DNA of 64,000 nucleotides from Rhizobium sp. CCGE 510 (GTDB lineage: Bacteria > Pseudomonadota > Alphaproteobacteria > Rhizobiales > Rhizobiaceae): the NCBI RefSeq assembly GCF_000292525.1, contig NZ_AEYF01000015.1, positions 222,600-286,599 of the forward strand. Reading direction: 5' to 3'. Position numbers and translations under genes: made by a program. The notes below the pieces were generated by a model that saw only the letters and a list, made by a program, of their open reading frames with translations, ran no database searches and was not told the origin of the DNA. Below are positions 47,104-55,878 of the stretch, in pieces (the stretch's first letter is position 1; the number at the start of each line of letters is the position of its first letter).

Positions 47104-48369
47104 TTACGACCAGCGGCGGAAGAGGGCGCTGGCATTCACCCCGCCGAAGCCGAAACCGTTGGTGATGGCATAGTCCATTGCCAGCGGCCGCGCCGTCTTG
47201 CCGACGATATCGATGCCGTCGGCATCAGGATCGGCCTGATCGAGGTTGCGGGTCGGCGGCGCAATCTGGTCGCGCAGCGCCAGGATGGTGAAGATCGCTT
47301 CCAGCCCGCCGGCGGCCCCGAGCAGATGGCCGGTGGCCGATTTCGTCGCGCTGACGGCGATGCCGCCATTGCGGCCGAAGACCGTGCCGATCGCCGCGAT
47401 CTCGCCCCTGTCACCGACCGGTGTCGAGGTCGCATGCGCGTTCAGGTGCTTGACCTCCGAAGCCGGGATCTTCGCTTGCTTAAGCGCTGCCTCCATCGCC
47501 CGGCGCGCGCCGTTGCCGTCTTCGGGGCCTGAGGTCATGTGATAGGCGTCCGCCGCCGTGCCGTAACCGACAAGTTCGGCGAGCGGCGTGGCGCCGCGGG
47601 CAAGCGCGTGTTCGAGTGTTTCGATGACCAGGATGCCGGCGCCTTCGCCCATGACGAAACCGTCGCGCGCCGTGTCGAAGGGCCGCGACGCCAGCTCCGG
47701 CGTCTCGTTGAAGCCGGTGGAAAGGGCACGCGCGGCGGCAAAGCCGCCGAGGCTCACCTTGTCGATGCAGGCTTCAGTGCCGCCGCAGATCGCCACATCC
47801 GCTTCGCCGGAGCGGATCAGCCGCGCCGCATCGCCGATCGCCTGGACGCTGGCCGCACACGCCGTCACCGGAGCGCCGAGCGGCCCCTTGAAGCCGTAGC
47901 GGATGCTGACCTGGCCGGCGGCGAGGTTGACGAGGAAGGAGGGCACGGTGAAGGGCGACAGTCGCCGCACGCCGCGCGTTTCGCCGATCCGCACCGCTTC
48001 GGCGATCGCCGGGAAGCCGCCGACGCCCGAGGCGATGATCGTTGCGGTGCGTTCGCGTTTGCCTTCGTCGGTCGGCATCCAGCCGGCCTGCTTCACCGCT
48101 TCCTCCGTCGCCGCCATGGCGAACTGGATGAAGCGGTCCATCTTCTTTTGATCCTTGGGGATGATGTACCGGTCCGGATCGAAACCGGCCTCCGCATCCT
48201 CGCCGGTGCCGGGAACGATGCCGCCGACCTTGGCCGGAAGCTCGCCGACGACACCGTCCGAAAGCACCCTCAGCCCCGAGCCGCCGTCAAGGAGGCGCTT
48301 CCAGGCGGGCTCGACGCCGGTGCCGAGTGGCGACACAAGTCCCATGCCGGTGACAACAATGCGATCCAT
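47104..48369 (-). CDS. Beta-ketoacyl-ACP synthase II family (FabF-like)
   Basis: Condenses malonyl-ACP with an acyl-ACP in fatty-acid chain elongation. 421 aa. Full thiolase-fold catalytic set: Cys171 in GAPVTACAASVQAIGDA, His in LNAHATSTPVGD (about 312) and the SATKSATGHLLGAAG His/Lys (about 340-350). It ends GFGGVNASALFRRW. No acyl carrier protein, reductase or dehydratase gene is beside it, so it is an extra or specialised ketosynthase and not part of a complete fab cluster. The HxlR regulator lies 13 bases upstream on the same strand and probably shares its transcript. Confidence 0.9.
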   Translation of the reverse strand: MDRIVVTGMGLVSPLGTGVEPAWKRLLDGGSGLRVLSDGVVGELPAKVGGIVPGTGEDAEAGFDPDRYIIPKDQKKMDRFIQFAMAATEEAVKQAGWMPTDEGKRERTATIIASGVGGFPAIAEAVRIGETRGVRRLSPFTVPSFLVNLAAGQVSIRYGFKGPLGAPVTACAASVQAIGDAARLIRSGEADVAICGGTEACIDKVSLGGFAAARALSTGFNETPELASRPFDTARDGFVMGEGAGILVIETLEHALARGATPLAELVGYGTAADAYHMTSGPEDGNGARRAMEAALKQAKIPASEVKHLNAHATSTPVGDRGEIAAIGTVFGRNGGIAVSATKSATGHLLGAAGGLEAIFTILALRDQIAPPTRNLDQADPDADGIDIVGKTARPLAMDYAITNGFGFGGVNASALFRRWS

Positions 48370-48382
48370 GATATTTTCCTCT

Positions 48383-48889
48383 CTAAGCGTCGATGCCGAG
48401 ATACCAGGCGCGCATGCGGGCGATCCGCTTGTGCACCTCGTCGTCGGCCGCGGGGCCTGCAAGCAGGCTGGTGTTTTCGGGGGTTACTTGTTCACCGGTC
48501 CGTGCGTCGACCAGCACCGTCTCGCGCGCTTTGCCGGAGGCGGCATCGCCGAGCAGATAGGCAAGGTCCTCTTCCGGGATGTGCCGGCTTCCCCAGGAAA
48601 ACAGCGTCATCAGCACCGGAAAAAAGTCGCGGCCCTTGTCCGTCAGCCGATATTCATAGCGGGCAGGGCGCTGATGGTAGAGCCGCCGCTCGAACAGTCC
48701 CTGGTCCGTCAGGTGTTTCAGCCGCCGCGTTAGGATGTTCGGCGCCACGCCGAGGCTCTTCTGGAAATCGTCGAAACGTGACAGCCCCTGAAAGGCGTCG
48801 CGCAGGATCAGGATGCTCCACCAGTCGCCAACGCTGTCGAGCGCGCGTGCCGCCGGGCATTTGAATTGGCTGAAGCTCGTCCGCTGCAT
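48383..48889 (-). CDS. HxlR-family transcriptional regulator
   Basis: 168-aa winged-helix regulator. The N-terminal pattern FKCPAARALDSVGDWWSILILRD has the single HxlR cysteine (Cys11) and the conserved W-SILILRD helix. The recognition region LGVAPNILTRRLKHLTDQGLF and the wing YEYRLTDKGRDFFPVL follow. HxlR proteins often sense electrophiles or oxidants through that cysteine. The ATG at 48889 is preferred to an in-frame start at 49045 that has no HxlR-like sequence. The start codon lies inside a 41-bp near-perfect palindrome, suggesting autoregulation. The ketosynthase follows after 13 bases. Confidence 0.9.
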   Translation of the reverse strand: MQRTSFSQFKCPAARALDSVGDWWSILILRDAFQGLSRFDDFQKSLGVAPNILTRRLKHLTDQGLFERRLYHQRPARYEYRLTDKGRDFFPVLMTLFSWGSRHIPEEDLAYLLGDAASGKARETVLVDARTGEQVTPENTSLLAGPAADDEVHKRIARMRAWYLGIDA

Positions 48890-48925
48890 GATGATAGCCA
48901 CTACAGTAGTGACTATCATCATGCA
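48885..48925. promoter_or_regulatory. 41-bp near-perfect palindrome over the hxlR start codon
   Basis: Arms 48885-48903 and 48907-48925 are 19 bases each, with one mismatch, around a 3-base centre (CAG). The outer part reads TGCATGATGATAG...CTATCATCATGCA. The hxlR start codon (48887-48889, minus strand) is inside the left arm. It fits an operator for a dimeric HxlR repressor, or an mRNA hairpin that hides the start. Confidence 0.8.
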
Positions 48926-48953
48926 AGTGACATCAAACTGAAAGGTGACAACG

Positions 48954-49130
48954 TCAGCGAGGATCGCGCTGTGTGCGCCCGCGAACTTCAAATTCCACGA
49001 GCAGCGCCTTGAGTTCGACCTCGCGTACGCGTCGTGCCGCTTCATCGGGGCTCACCCATTCGAGAATACGCTGGCCTTGCTCCTTGGGGTCATCGCTGAT
49101 CTCGATGGCTTCAACCTGAAACACGTCGAC
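48954..49130 (-). pseudogene. Nudix hydrolase C-terminal fragment
   Basis: The minus-strand frame reads HVDVFQVEAIEISDDPKEQG then QRILEWVSPDEAARRVREVE and ends KALLVEFEVRGRTQRDPR. This resembles the last third of DIPP-type Nudix hydrolases (EWVSPDEAARRV is typical after the Nudix box). The Nudix box itself (GX5EX7REUXEEXGU) and the N-terminal half are missing, and the sequence upstream in the frame is unrelated. It is therefore a truncated remnant. It lies between hxlR and the IMPase gene, at the edge of the accessory transporter cluster. Confidence 0.6.
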
Positions 49131-49263
49131 ATGGCGATTAGGAGTTGCCGTTGTTGCGTGTCCCTTCACCGGTCTGAGCGTGTTTGTGTCACATGATGAC
49201 AATCATCCGCACGAGCAACCACCCGCCGTTAGCATGCAAGACGGCCCCGCTACCTTGCCTTCT

Positions 49264-50085
49264 CTACAATCCGGTCCTGTTGCCGACATGCAGGTTGTGA
49301 ATCGCCAGCAACTCCGGATAGGCGGAAACGTTGCTGGCCAAGACGGGATGTCCCTTGAACAAATCTTCCCCCTCGGTCGGGAAGGGAAGGTACTCGCCTC
49401 CAGCTTCTTTCACCAGGCAATAACCCGCCAAGCAGTCCCAAGCCCGCATGTGAGGTTCATAATAGCCGACAAGACGCCCTGCAGCCACATAGGCAAGCAT
49501 AAGCGCTCCGGAGCCGTTCCGAATGAAGGTGCCGCCGCTGCCAAGCAACGCTGTTATGATGGAGCCGACAACTTCGGGAGCGACGTACGTATTGCAGCCA
49601 ATACCCGTCATGGCGTTCTGTATCGTGCGGGAGGGGTCGAGCAAAAGCATCTCGCCATTCAAGCGCGCGCCATGGCCGGTGGCTGCGGCATAAAGCTCAT
49701 TCGCACACGGCACATGGATCACGCCGATGACCGGGACGCCTTGGTAGAGGACAGCGATCGAAACGCACCAGGTGGGCATGCCATTGACGAAGGGCGCGGT
49801 GCCGTCGATTGGGTCGACAACCCAGGTGTAGCCGGAACTTCCCGCTTGATGACCGAACTCCTCGCCGAGGAAACCGTCATCGGCAATTGCTGCCGCAACC
49901 CGCTCGCGCAGAAAGGTCTCGACGTTCCGATCCGCAATCGACACGACATCTTGAAGATCGCGCTTCGTCTCGATCACAAGGGTCTCGCGCTTATTGAAAT
50001 AGTCGAGCGCCAAAGCACCAGCCTCCTCAGCAAGGGATTTGGCCAGGGTGAAGCGCCGCTCCAGATCCGCGTCATGCATAGTCAT
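49264..50085 (-). CDS. Inositol-monophosphatase-family phosphatase
   Basis: Mg-dependent, Li-sensitive-type phosphatase fold, 273 aa, cytosolic. Metal-binding motifs are present: GEEFG (about 75-79), DPIDGTAPFVNG (about 91-102, canonical DPIDGT) and RAWDCLAGYCLVKEAGG (about 215-231). Family members remove phosphate from inositol-P, fructose-1,6-bisP, histidinol-P or PAP. The next gene upstream, starting the ABC importer, lies 46 bases away on the same strand, so it is probably co-transcribed and may act on the imported compound. The ATG at 50085 has AAAGGA upstream. The substrate is unknown. Confidence 0.9.
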   Translation of the reverse strand: MTMHDADLERRFTLAKSLAEEAGALALDYFNKRETLVIETKRDLQDVVSIADRNVETFLRERVAAAIADDGFLGEEFGHQAGSSGYTWVVDPIDGTAPFVNGMPTWCVSIAVLYQGVPVIGVIHVPCANELYAAATGHGARLNGEMLLLDPSRTIQNAMTGIGCNTYVAPEVVGSIITALLGSGGTFIRNGSGALMLAYVAAGRLVGYYEPHMRAWDCLAGYCLVKEAGGEYLPFPTEGEDLFKGHPVLASNVSAYPELLAIHNLHVGNRTGL

Positions 50086-50131
50086 ATTGCTATCCTTTAT
50101 TAGCATTCCGAATGTTTCAGGCCGAAATGTT

Positions 50132-51193
50132 TCAGGCATTGATCAGCGCAATGCCACGGTTCTCGAACCCGAGTATGACCTCGCTCGAGGGTGGAAGGTT
50201 TCTGTCGACGGCATGGTCAATGATGAAGAGGGTCCCGACGTCGGTCTCGATCTCATATTCGACATGTCCGCCGAGATAGGCGCTGTGGAGAACGCGCCCA
50301 GGCAAGCCCTGCTGGCCGGGCGCCGCTATGGTGATCGATCCGGGCCTGACAGCGAGTTTTGCCATGCCGGGTTTTGCGCTGCGGCTTGGCAAACGATGGT
50401 CCACACCGGCAACGCGGATAAGCGCCTCCGCGCCTTCGACGCCGAGTACCTCACAGGGAATGACATTGGCCTCCCCCATGAAGTCGGCGATGAAGGAAGA
50501 TGCCGGTGCTTCATAGAGCTCTCGCGGCGTCCCCGACTGGGCGACCTCGCCATCCTTCATGACGATGATGCGGTCCGACACCGCCAGAGCCTCATCCTGG
50601 TCATGCGTGACGTAAACGGCCGTGAAGCCGAGTCGCTGCTGCAGCTCGCGGATTTCCGTGCGTACCCGCCGGCGCAGGCGCGCATCCAGGTTGGAGAGCG
50701 GTTCGTCGAGCAGTAGGACCTGCGGCTCGAGCACAAGCGCACGGGCAACCGCGACGCGTTGCTGCTGGCCCCCCGAAAGCTCCGCCGGCAGGCGATGGCC
50801 CATGCCCGCAAGGCCGACAAGCTTCAATCCTTCCTCGGCCTTTTCCCTGGCCTCCTTCTTGCGGATGCCCGATGACTGAAGACCATAGGCGACATTGTCG
50901 AGCGAGGTCATATGCGGAAACAAGGCATAGGACTGAAAGACCATCGAGACGTCACGCTCATTGGCGGGCAGCATGGTGACATCAGCGCCACCGATCAGAA
51001 TGCGCCCGGATGTCGGATGCTCCAGCCCGGCCAGCATGCGTAGCGTGGTGGTTTTGCCGCAGCCTGATGGACCCAGCAATGTCACCAGCGTGCCCGGCTC
51101 GATGGAGAGAGAGAGGTCCGGAATGGCCGTGAATGCACCGAAAGTTTTGCGCACATTCTGGAAGGTGACGGAACCGGGTTTGACGTTGATCAT
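50132..51193 (-). CDS. ABC transporter ATPase (Fe3+/sugar-phosphate/polyamine type, PotA/FbpC/AfuC-like)
   Basis: 353-aa ATPase of the CUT1/FbpC type. Walker A GPSGCGKTT (about 40-48), signature LSGGQQQRVAVARAL (about 140-154) and Walker B VLLLDEPLSNLD are intact. The C-terminal regulatory TOBE domain (about 250-350) is present. The start overlaps the permease stop (ATGA at 51190). The partner permease and binding protein are of the Fe3+ transport family. That family also includes AfuABC, which imports sugar phosphates, and PgtC, which binds phosphoglycerate. Iron transport is possible but is made less likely by the phosphatase next door. Confidence 0.9.
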   Translation of the reverse strand: MINVKPGSVTFQNVRKTFGAFTAIPDLSLSIEPGTLVTLLGPSGCGKTTTLRMLAGLEHPTSGRILIGGADVTMLPANERDVSMVFQSYALFPHMTSLDNVAYGLQSSGIRKKEAREKAEEGLKLVGLAGMGHRLPAELSGGQQQRVAVARALVLEPQVLLLDEPLSNLDARLRRRVRTEIRELQQRLGFTAVYVTHDQDEALAVSDRIIVMKDGEVAQSGTPRELYEAPASSFIADFMGEANVIPCEVLGVEGAEALIRVAGVDHRLPSRSAKPGMAKLAVRPGSITIAAPGQQGLPGRVLHSAYLGGHVEYEIETDVGTLFIIDHAVDRNLPPSSEVILGFENRGIALINA

Positions 51194-53421
51194 GCGGTTT
51201 TCTCCTGACCGAAGGGAACAGAGGCAGCTGGGTTGCTGCCTGCGACGCGGTTTTCGCGCCGTAGGCGGCGCTCGCCGACGGCGAGCTGGAAGCCGGCGAT
51301 GATGGTGCTCATCACCACGATCAGCATGGACGAATAGGCGATCGCCACACCGTATTCGCCGTTCTCGACGAGGCCGACGATGTAGGACGTGGCCATGTTG
51401 TATTCAGCGCTGACGAGGAAGATGACGGCACTGATCGAGGTTATGGCGCGCACGAAGGAATAGACCAGGGCAGCCGTGATGGCTGGCCGCAGCAGCGGCA
51501 GGATCACCTTGCGGATTGTGCGAAAACTATCCGCACGCAAGGTCAGCGATGCTTCGTCCAGGCTCTTGTCAAGCTGGCTCATCGCCGCGATACCGCCACG
51601 TACGCCGACCGGCATGTTTCGAAAGACGAAGCAGAGGATCAGGATCAGTGCGGAGCCGGTCATCTCGACCGGAGGCAGGTTGAAAGCCATGATGTAGCTG
51701 ACGCCGATGACCGTTCCGGGGATGGCGAAGCTCATCATCAGGGCGAACTCGAAGACGTTCCGCCCAACGAATTTCTGCCGCACGATAATATAGGCCGTGA
51801 GCAAACCCACCGCAGCGGTCAAGGGGGCGGAGATGAGCGCTATCTTCATCGTCGTCCAGAAGGAACTCCATGCGACCCCGGTCCAGGCGATCGCGCCATT
51901 GCCGAAATCGATCGAGAAGGCTCGAATGTAGTGATCGAGGGTCAGCGAATTGTCGAGACCCCAGGTCGTCACGAAGCCGCCGACCAGGATCATCCCATAA
52001 ACGACGACGGTGAAGATCATCCATGGAACGACCACCGCATGCACGATGATGGAAAGGCCGCGCGGCAATGCGATATGAGCGCCGCTGTCGCCCTTGCCGG
52101 TCACCGTGGCAAAGTTCTTGCCCGATAGCCAGAAACGCTGAGCGACGAAAGCTGAAAGAGTGAAGCAGAGCAGCACGATGGCAAGAACGGCGGCGCGCGA
52201 CGGATCGTTCTGCGACCCAACGACGGCAAAGAAGATTTCCGTCGAAAGCACGCCATGCGTGCCGCCAAGCACGAGCGGATTGCCGAAATCAGCCATGCTT
52301 TCGATGAACCCGATCAGGAAGGCATTGGCGAGACCGGGCTTCATCAGCGGCAGGGAGACCCGCCAGAATGTACGCCAGCGACCGGCACGCAGGGTCTGCG
52401 ATGCCTCCTCCAACGACGGGCTGACGCCTTCGACGACGCCGATAAGAACGAGGAAGGATATCGGGGTAAAAGAAAGCACCTGAGCAATCCAGATACCTGT
52501 GAGCCCATAGAGCCAGCGACCTGGTTCGATACTCAAGAGGCTGGACAACGCCTCGGTGATGACCCCGGCACGGCCGAACAGAAGCGTCAGCGCCAGGCCG
52601 ATGACGAAGGGTGGCGTAATAATCGGCAGGACCGTCAGCAGCCGCAGTCCCTTTTTGAAGGGAAAGCGCGTGCGCGTCGCGATTAGGGCAAAGCCGAGGC
52701 CGAGCAGGGTCGAGGCGGAGGCGGTCATCAGGGCGAGAAGCAGCGTGCGCCAGGCGACGCCGCAACGTTCTTCTCCCGATATGCAGGCAAAGCTCCAAAT
52801 GCCGGGATCCTGAATGTTGCGTATAAGACCATCCGGATTGAAGGAGCCATCGAAGTCCTGCACCGAAGCGATGAACATGCTGCCGATCGGGTAGAAAACG
52901 AAGACGGTGACTAGAAACGCAAGAATGCAAATCGAGGCGACGATGAAGGCGTCTCCCTTCATCACCCCGCGTTCGGCCAGTCCGAACGCAAAGAGGAGAA
53001 CGAAAACCAGCGCCATGAGCACCGCGCCGGCACCCATCGAAGGCTGTCCCGCAGACAACTTGCCGAACAGGTTTTCACTGATCGCCCAGGTCCAACCGGA
53101 AAAGCCGATCGCCAATCCCTGCAGACACAGGACGACGAGACCGACGGCGCCGATAAAGGCGAGCAGGGTTCCGCGCCGCATCGGATCTTGCACCAGGCGC
53201 GCCAAACAGCCGAGCAAAAAGAGCAGAACCACGCCGGCAAGCCAACTTCTTCCATGTTGCAGGATTTGCAGCAGGCCAGGCGCCGTATCGGCGGAGAACG
53301 GGAATGCAGACAGCCAGTTGAATCCGAAGAAGCCGCCTTCGATGCGATACCACGGGATCAGGATCAGGGCAGCCGCCCCCAGGCCAAGGACGATGTCCAA
53401 TCGGCGATTGCCACGTCTCAT
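51190..53421 (-). CDS. ABC transporter permease, fused two-domain (FbpB/AfuB-like)
   Basis: 743-aa inner-membrane protein with two BPD_transp_1 domains, each about 6 transmembrane segments. The EAA-type cytoplasmic loops are EEASQTLRAGRWRTFWRVSLPLMKP (about 340-364) and DEASLTLRADSFRTIRKVILPLLRP (about 635-659), each shown by their EA and LP landmarks. The N-terminal about 190 residues add further hydrophobic segments, more than is usual for FbpB. ATG at 53421; the stop overlaps the ATPase start. The binding-protein gene lies 87 bases upstream, with an inverted repeat (TATTTC...GAAATA, 53435-53455) between them. Confidence 0.9.
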   Translation of the reverse strand: MRRGNRRLDIVLGLGAAALILIPWYRIEGGFFGFNWLSAFPFSADTAPGLLQILQHGRSWLAGVVLLFLLGCLARLVQDPMRRGTLLAFIGAVGLVVLCLQGLAIGFSGWTWAISENLFGKLSAGQPSMGAGAVLMALVFVLLFAFGLAERGVMKGDAFIVASICILAFLVTVFVFYPIGSMFIASVQDFDGSFNPDGLIRNIQDPGIWSFACISGEERCGVAWRTLLLALMTASASTLLGLGFALIATRTRFPFKKGLRLLTVLPIITPPFVIGLALTLLFGRAGVITEALSSLLSIEPGRWLYGLTGIWIAQVLSFTPISFLVLIGVVEGVSPSLEEASQTLRAGRWRTFWRVSLPLMKPGLANAFLIGFIESMADFGNPLVLGGTHGVLSTEIFFAVVGSQNDPSRAAVLAIVLLCFTLSAFVAQRFWLSGKNFATVTGKGDSGAHIALPRGLSIIVHAVVVPWMIFTVVVYGMILVGGFVTTWGLDNSLTLDHYIRAFSIDFGNGAIAWTGVAWSSFWTTMKIALISAPLTAAVGLLTAYIIVRQKFVGRNVFEFALMMSFAIPGTVIGVSYIMAFNLPPVEMTGSALILILCFVFRNMPVGVRGGIAAMSQLDKSLDEASLTLRADSFRTIRKVILPLLRPAITAALVYSFVRAITSISAVIFLVSAEYNMATSYIVGLVENGEYGVAIAYSSMLIVVMSTIIAGFQLAVGERRLRRENRVAGSNPAASVPFGQEKTA

Positions 53422-53508
53422 GGCATACCTCGCTTATTTCACGTTGATGGAAATAGAGAATGGGGCGGCATCCGGATCGGTCCGGAATGCCGCGCCGTTC
53501 ATCGACCC

Positions 53509-54534
53509 TCAGTTGGCAACGGCGCCGACTTCGCGGTCCCAGCGCTCAAGCAGAGCCTTACGCTTTGCCGGGTCCCCGTAGGTCTTGAAGTCGTAGTCGA
53601 TCAGCTTGATGTCCTCGAACTTCGGCGCTTCCTTGGGCACCTCCGCCGACTTGTTGGACGGCAACTGGAAAGACTTGGCATCCTTCATGCGCGATTGCAC
53701 TTCGGGGCGCAGCGCCCAGTCGTACCAAGTCTTGGCGTTGTCGAGATTGCGGGCGCCTTTGATGATCGACATGGAGCCGATTTCATAGCCGGTGCCCTCG
53801 CATGGCGCGACCGATTTGACCGGAAAGCCTTCGGCGGTCTGGGCGACGGCGTCATGCATGAAGACGATACCGAGGGCCGTTTCGCCTCGCGCCGCCGCTT
53901 TCACCGGAGCCGATCCGGACTTGGTGTATTGCGAAACGTTGGCGTTCAGCTTCTTCAGGTAGTCGATGGCTTGGTCTTCTCCCATGATCTGTACCAGCGA
54001 AGCGAGTGCCGTATAGGCCGTGCCCGACGAGTTAGGATTGGCAATTTGGATTTCGCCCTTCAGTTCCGGCGCCAGAAGGTCGGCCCAGCACCGGGGTTCC
54101 TTGTAGCCCTTGGTCTTGAAGATCTCGGTGTTGTAACCCCAGCCCAGCGCACCGGCGTAGACGCCGACCGTCTTGAAGCCGGTGCTCTCCGCCTGCTTTT
54201 TCGCCCAATCCTGCAGCTGGTCGAGCATCGGCGACTTGTACTCGAGCGTCAGGTTCTCCGATGCCGCCTGTACATGCGGATCACCGGTGCCGGCCCACCA
54301 GAGATCGGTTTTCGGGTTGCGAGCTTCGGCGCGTATTTTGGCATAGGTCTCGCCCGACGACAGGCGCACCATGTTGACCTTGATGTCATGGGCCTTTTCG
54401 AAATCGCCCTTCATCTGCTCGCAGATGACGACATCGGCCGAGCAGATGAGATTGAGCTCGCCGGCGGCCTGTACCGAACCGGCGCCAAGCGCTGTTCCGG
54501 CAAAGAGAAGCGTGGAAAGAAGTGTCAGTCGCAT
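53509..54534 (-). CDS. ABC transporter periplasmic binding protein (AfuA/PgtC-like), copy 1
   Basis: 341-aa periplasmic receptor. Signal peptide MRLTLLSTLLFAGTALGAGS to about residue 24. The mature part begins GELNLICSADVVICEQMKGD and has the family motifs VRLSSGETYAKIRAE, DLWWAGTGDPHVQA, NPNSSGTAYTALA, YTKSGSAPVKAAARGE and APCEGTGYEIG. The last lacks the classical Fe3+-binding Tyr pair of FbpA, so an anionic phosphorylated ligand is more likely than iron (inference). Two Cys in the N-terminal strand may pair. It precedes the permease and ATPase genes in one operon. ATG at 54534. Confidence 0.9.
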   Translation of the reverse strand: MRLTLLSTLLFAGTALGAGSVQAAGELNLICSADVVICEQMKGDFEKAHDIKVNMVRLSSGETYAKIRAEARNPKTDLWWAGTGDPHVQAASENLTLEYKSPMLDQLQDWAKKQAESTGFKTVGVYAGALGWGYNTEIFKTKGYKEPRCWADLLAPELKGEIQIANPNSSGTAYTALASLVQIMGEDQAIDYLKKLNANVSQYTKSGSAPVKAAARGETALGIVFMHDAVAQTAEGFPVKSVAPCEGTGYEIGSMSIIKGARNLDNAKTWYDWALRPEVQSRMKDAKSFQLPSNKSAEVPKEAPKFEDIKLIDYDFKTYGDPAKRKALLERWDREVGAVAN

Positions 54535-54649
54535 GGGTATCCTCCTGTTGCTTGCTTCTGAGAGGGGTGGGTCAGCGACAAAAGCGCTGCCCGTCGCGGC
54601 GCGATGATCGCACCGTGTTTGGAGTGTCAAATTGAAGTTGGATCCCGCC

Positions 54650-55672
54650 TTATTGGCTCGGGGAAATCTCGCCGTCGAAACGAGCTAAGAGCCGACTTCG
54701 CTCATCGGGTAAGCCAAACGTGGCAAAGTCATAGTCCACCATCTTGATCATCGCGATGTCGGGAGCGGCCAGCGGTAAAGCCGCCTTGGCATTGGACGGA
54801 ACCTGGTTTTGGCCCGCGGCGGCCCCCGTCGCCTGACCTTCAGGACTGAGGGAAAAATCGACAAATGCCTGGGCAAGACGGGTATTTTGCGTACCCTTGA
54901 CAATGCTGACTGCGCCGATCTCGTAGCCGGTCCCCTCACAGGGAGCGACAATGACCAGGGGCGCGCCCGCTTCCTTCAGCGTCACGGCGTCATGCATGAA
55001 CGAGATGCCGATCAGGATTTCACCGCGGGCGGCAGCCTTTACCGGGGCTGAGCCGGACTTGGTATATTCCGCAATATTGCGGTTGAGCGCGGCCAAGTAA
55101 CGGAACGCTTCCTCCTCGCCGAGGAGTTGCACGAGCGTGGCCAGCATCGTGAAAGCCGTTCCGGAAGAATTCGGATTGCCCGACTGGATATGGCCGCGAT
55201 AAACCTCTTTTGTCAAATCCTGCCAGCAGATTGGGGCTGGAAGCTTCAGCGCTGCGAGAAGATCGAAATTGTAGGCGAAACCCAGAGCCCCCGCATAGAT
55301 GGCGGCCGAACGTGAGCCGGACATGGCGAAGAAGTTCTGCGCCCAGGGCAGCATATCGTGTTCATGGTCGGGCTGGTATCGCTCGAGCAAATCTTCTGAG
55401 GCAGCCTGTAGATGGGCATCACCAGTCCCACCCCACCAGACATCCACGGTTGGATGTGATTTTTCGGCACGGATCTGATCAAGTATCTCACCGGTGCTCT
55501 TGCGAACCATGGAGATATCCACGCCCATTCGGGCTTCGAACGCATTTTCCATGGTCATGCACCAAGCTTCGTCGACGCCGCACAGGACGTTCAATCTCGC
55601 CTCGGTCATGCCTTGGCTTGCGCCGCACAGCCAGAAAGCCATGCCCGCAGCAAAAGCGGTCGATGTTCTCAC
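54650..55672 (-). CDS. Periplasmic binding protein, paralogous copy 2 (AfuA/PgtC-like)
   Basis: 340-aa exported protein, clearly related to copy 1 across its length: DVWWGGTGDAHLQA, NPNSSGTAFTMLATLVQ, YTKSGSAPVKAAARGE and APCEGTGYEIG are shared, and the CGVDEAWC motif matches CSADVVIC. The N-terminal region (AFAAGMAFWLCGASQG) is a signal peptide. The start is GTG at 55672 behind GGGAGG. It lies between the transporter operon and the divergent two-component genes. In Salmonella Pgt, a binding protein of this family (PgtC) works with the PgtB sensor kinase, so this copy could be the sensory partner. That is inference. Confidence 0.87.
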   Translation of the reverse strand: MRTSTAFAAGMAFWLCGASQGMTEARLNVLCGVDEAWCMTMENAFEARMGVDISMVRKSTGEILDQIRAEKSHPTVDVWWGGTGDAHLQAASEDLLERYQPDHEHDMLPWAQNFFAMSGSRSAAIYAGALGFAYNFDLLAALKLPAPICWQDLTKEVYRGHIQSGNPNSSGTAFTMLATLVQLLGEEEAFRYLAALNRNIAEYTKSGSAPVKAAARGEILIGISFMHDAVTLKEAGAPLVIVAPCEGTGYEIGAVSIVKGTQNTRLAQAFVDFSLSPEGQATGAAAGQNQVPSNAKAALPLAAPDIAMIKMVDYDFATFGLPDERSRLLARFDGEISPSQ

Positions 55673-55878
55673 CCAAGCCTCCCGTGGAACCTTCCCGTTC
55701 CAGTCTCCGCAGTCAGCATGTCAGATCTTCACGTCATCGCAATCGAAGAATGGTTACCGATTTTTCACCGCCGGGCCGAACGATGTTACATTCATTACAA
55801 ATGTGACAAACCTCATCATCAGCAACGCTTTGAACATTGGCGTCGGCATGCCTATGATGGCGCCGGGAGGATCAAGCG

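Noticed and set aside
49264..54534. Plain ferric-iron uptake operon
   Set aside because: The binding proteins lack the clear Tyr pair of FbpA, and the phosphatase and Pgt-like sensor point to a phosphorylated solute. Iron is kept as a less likely alternative.
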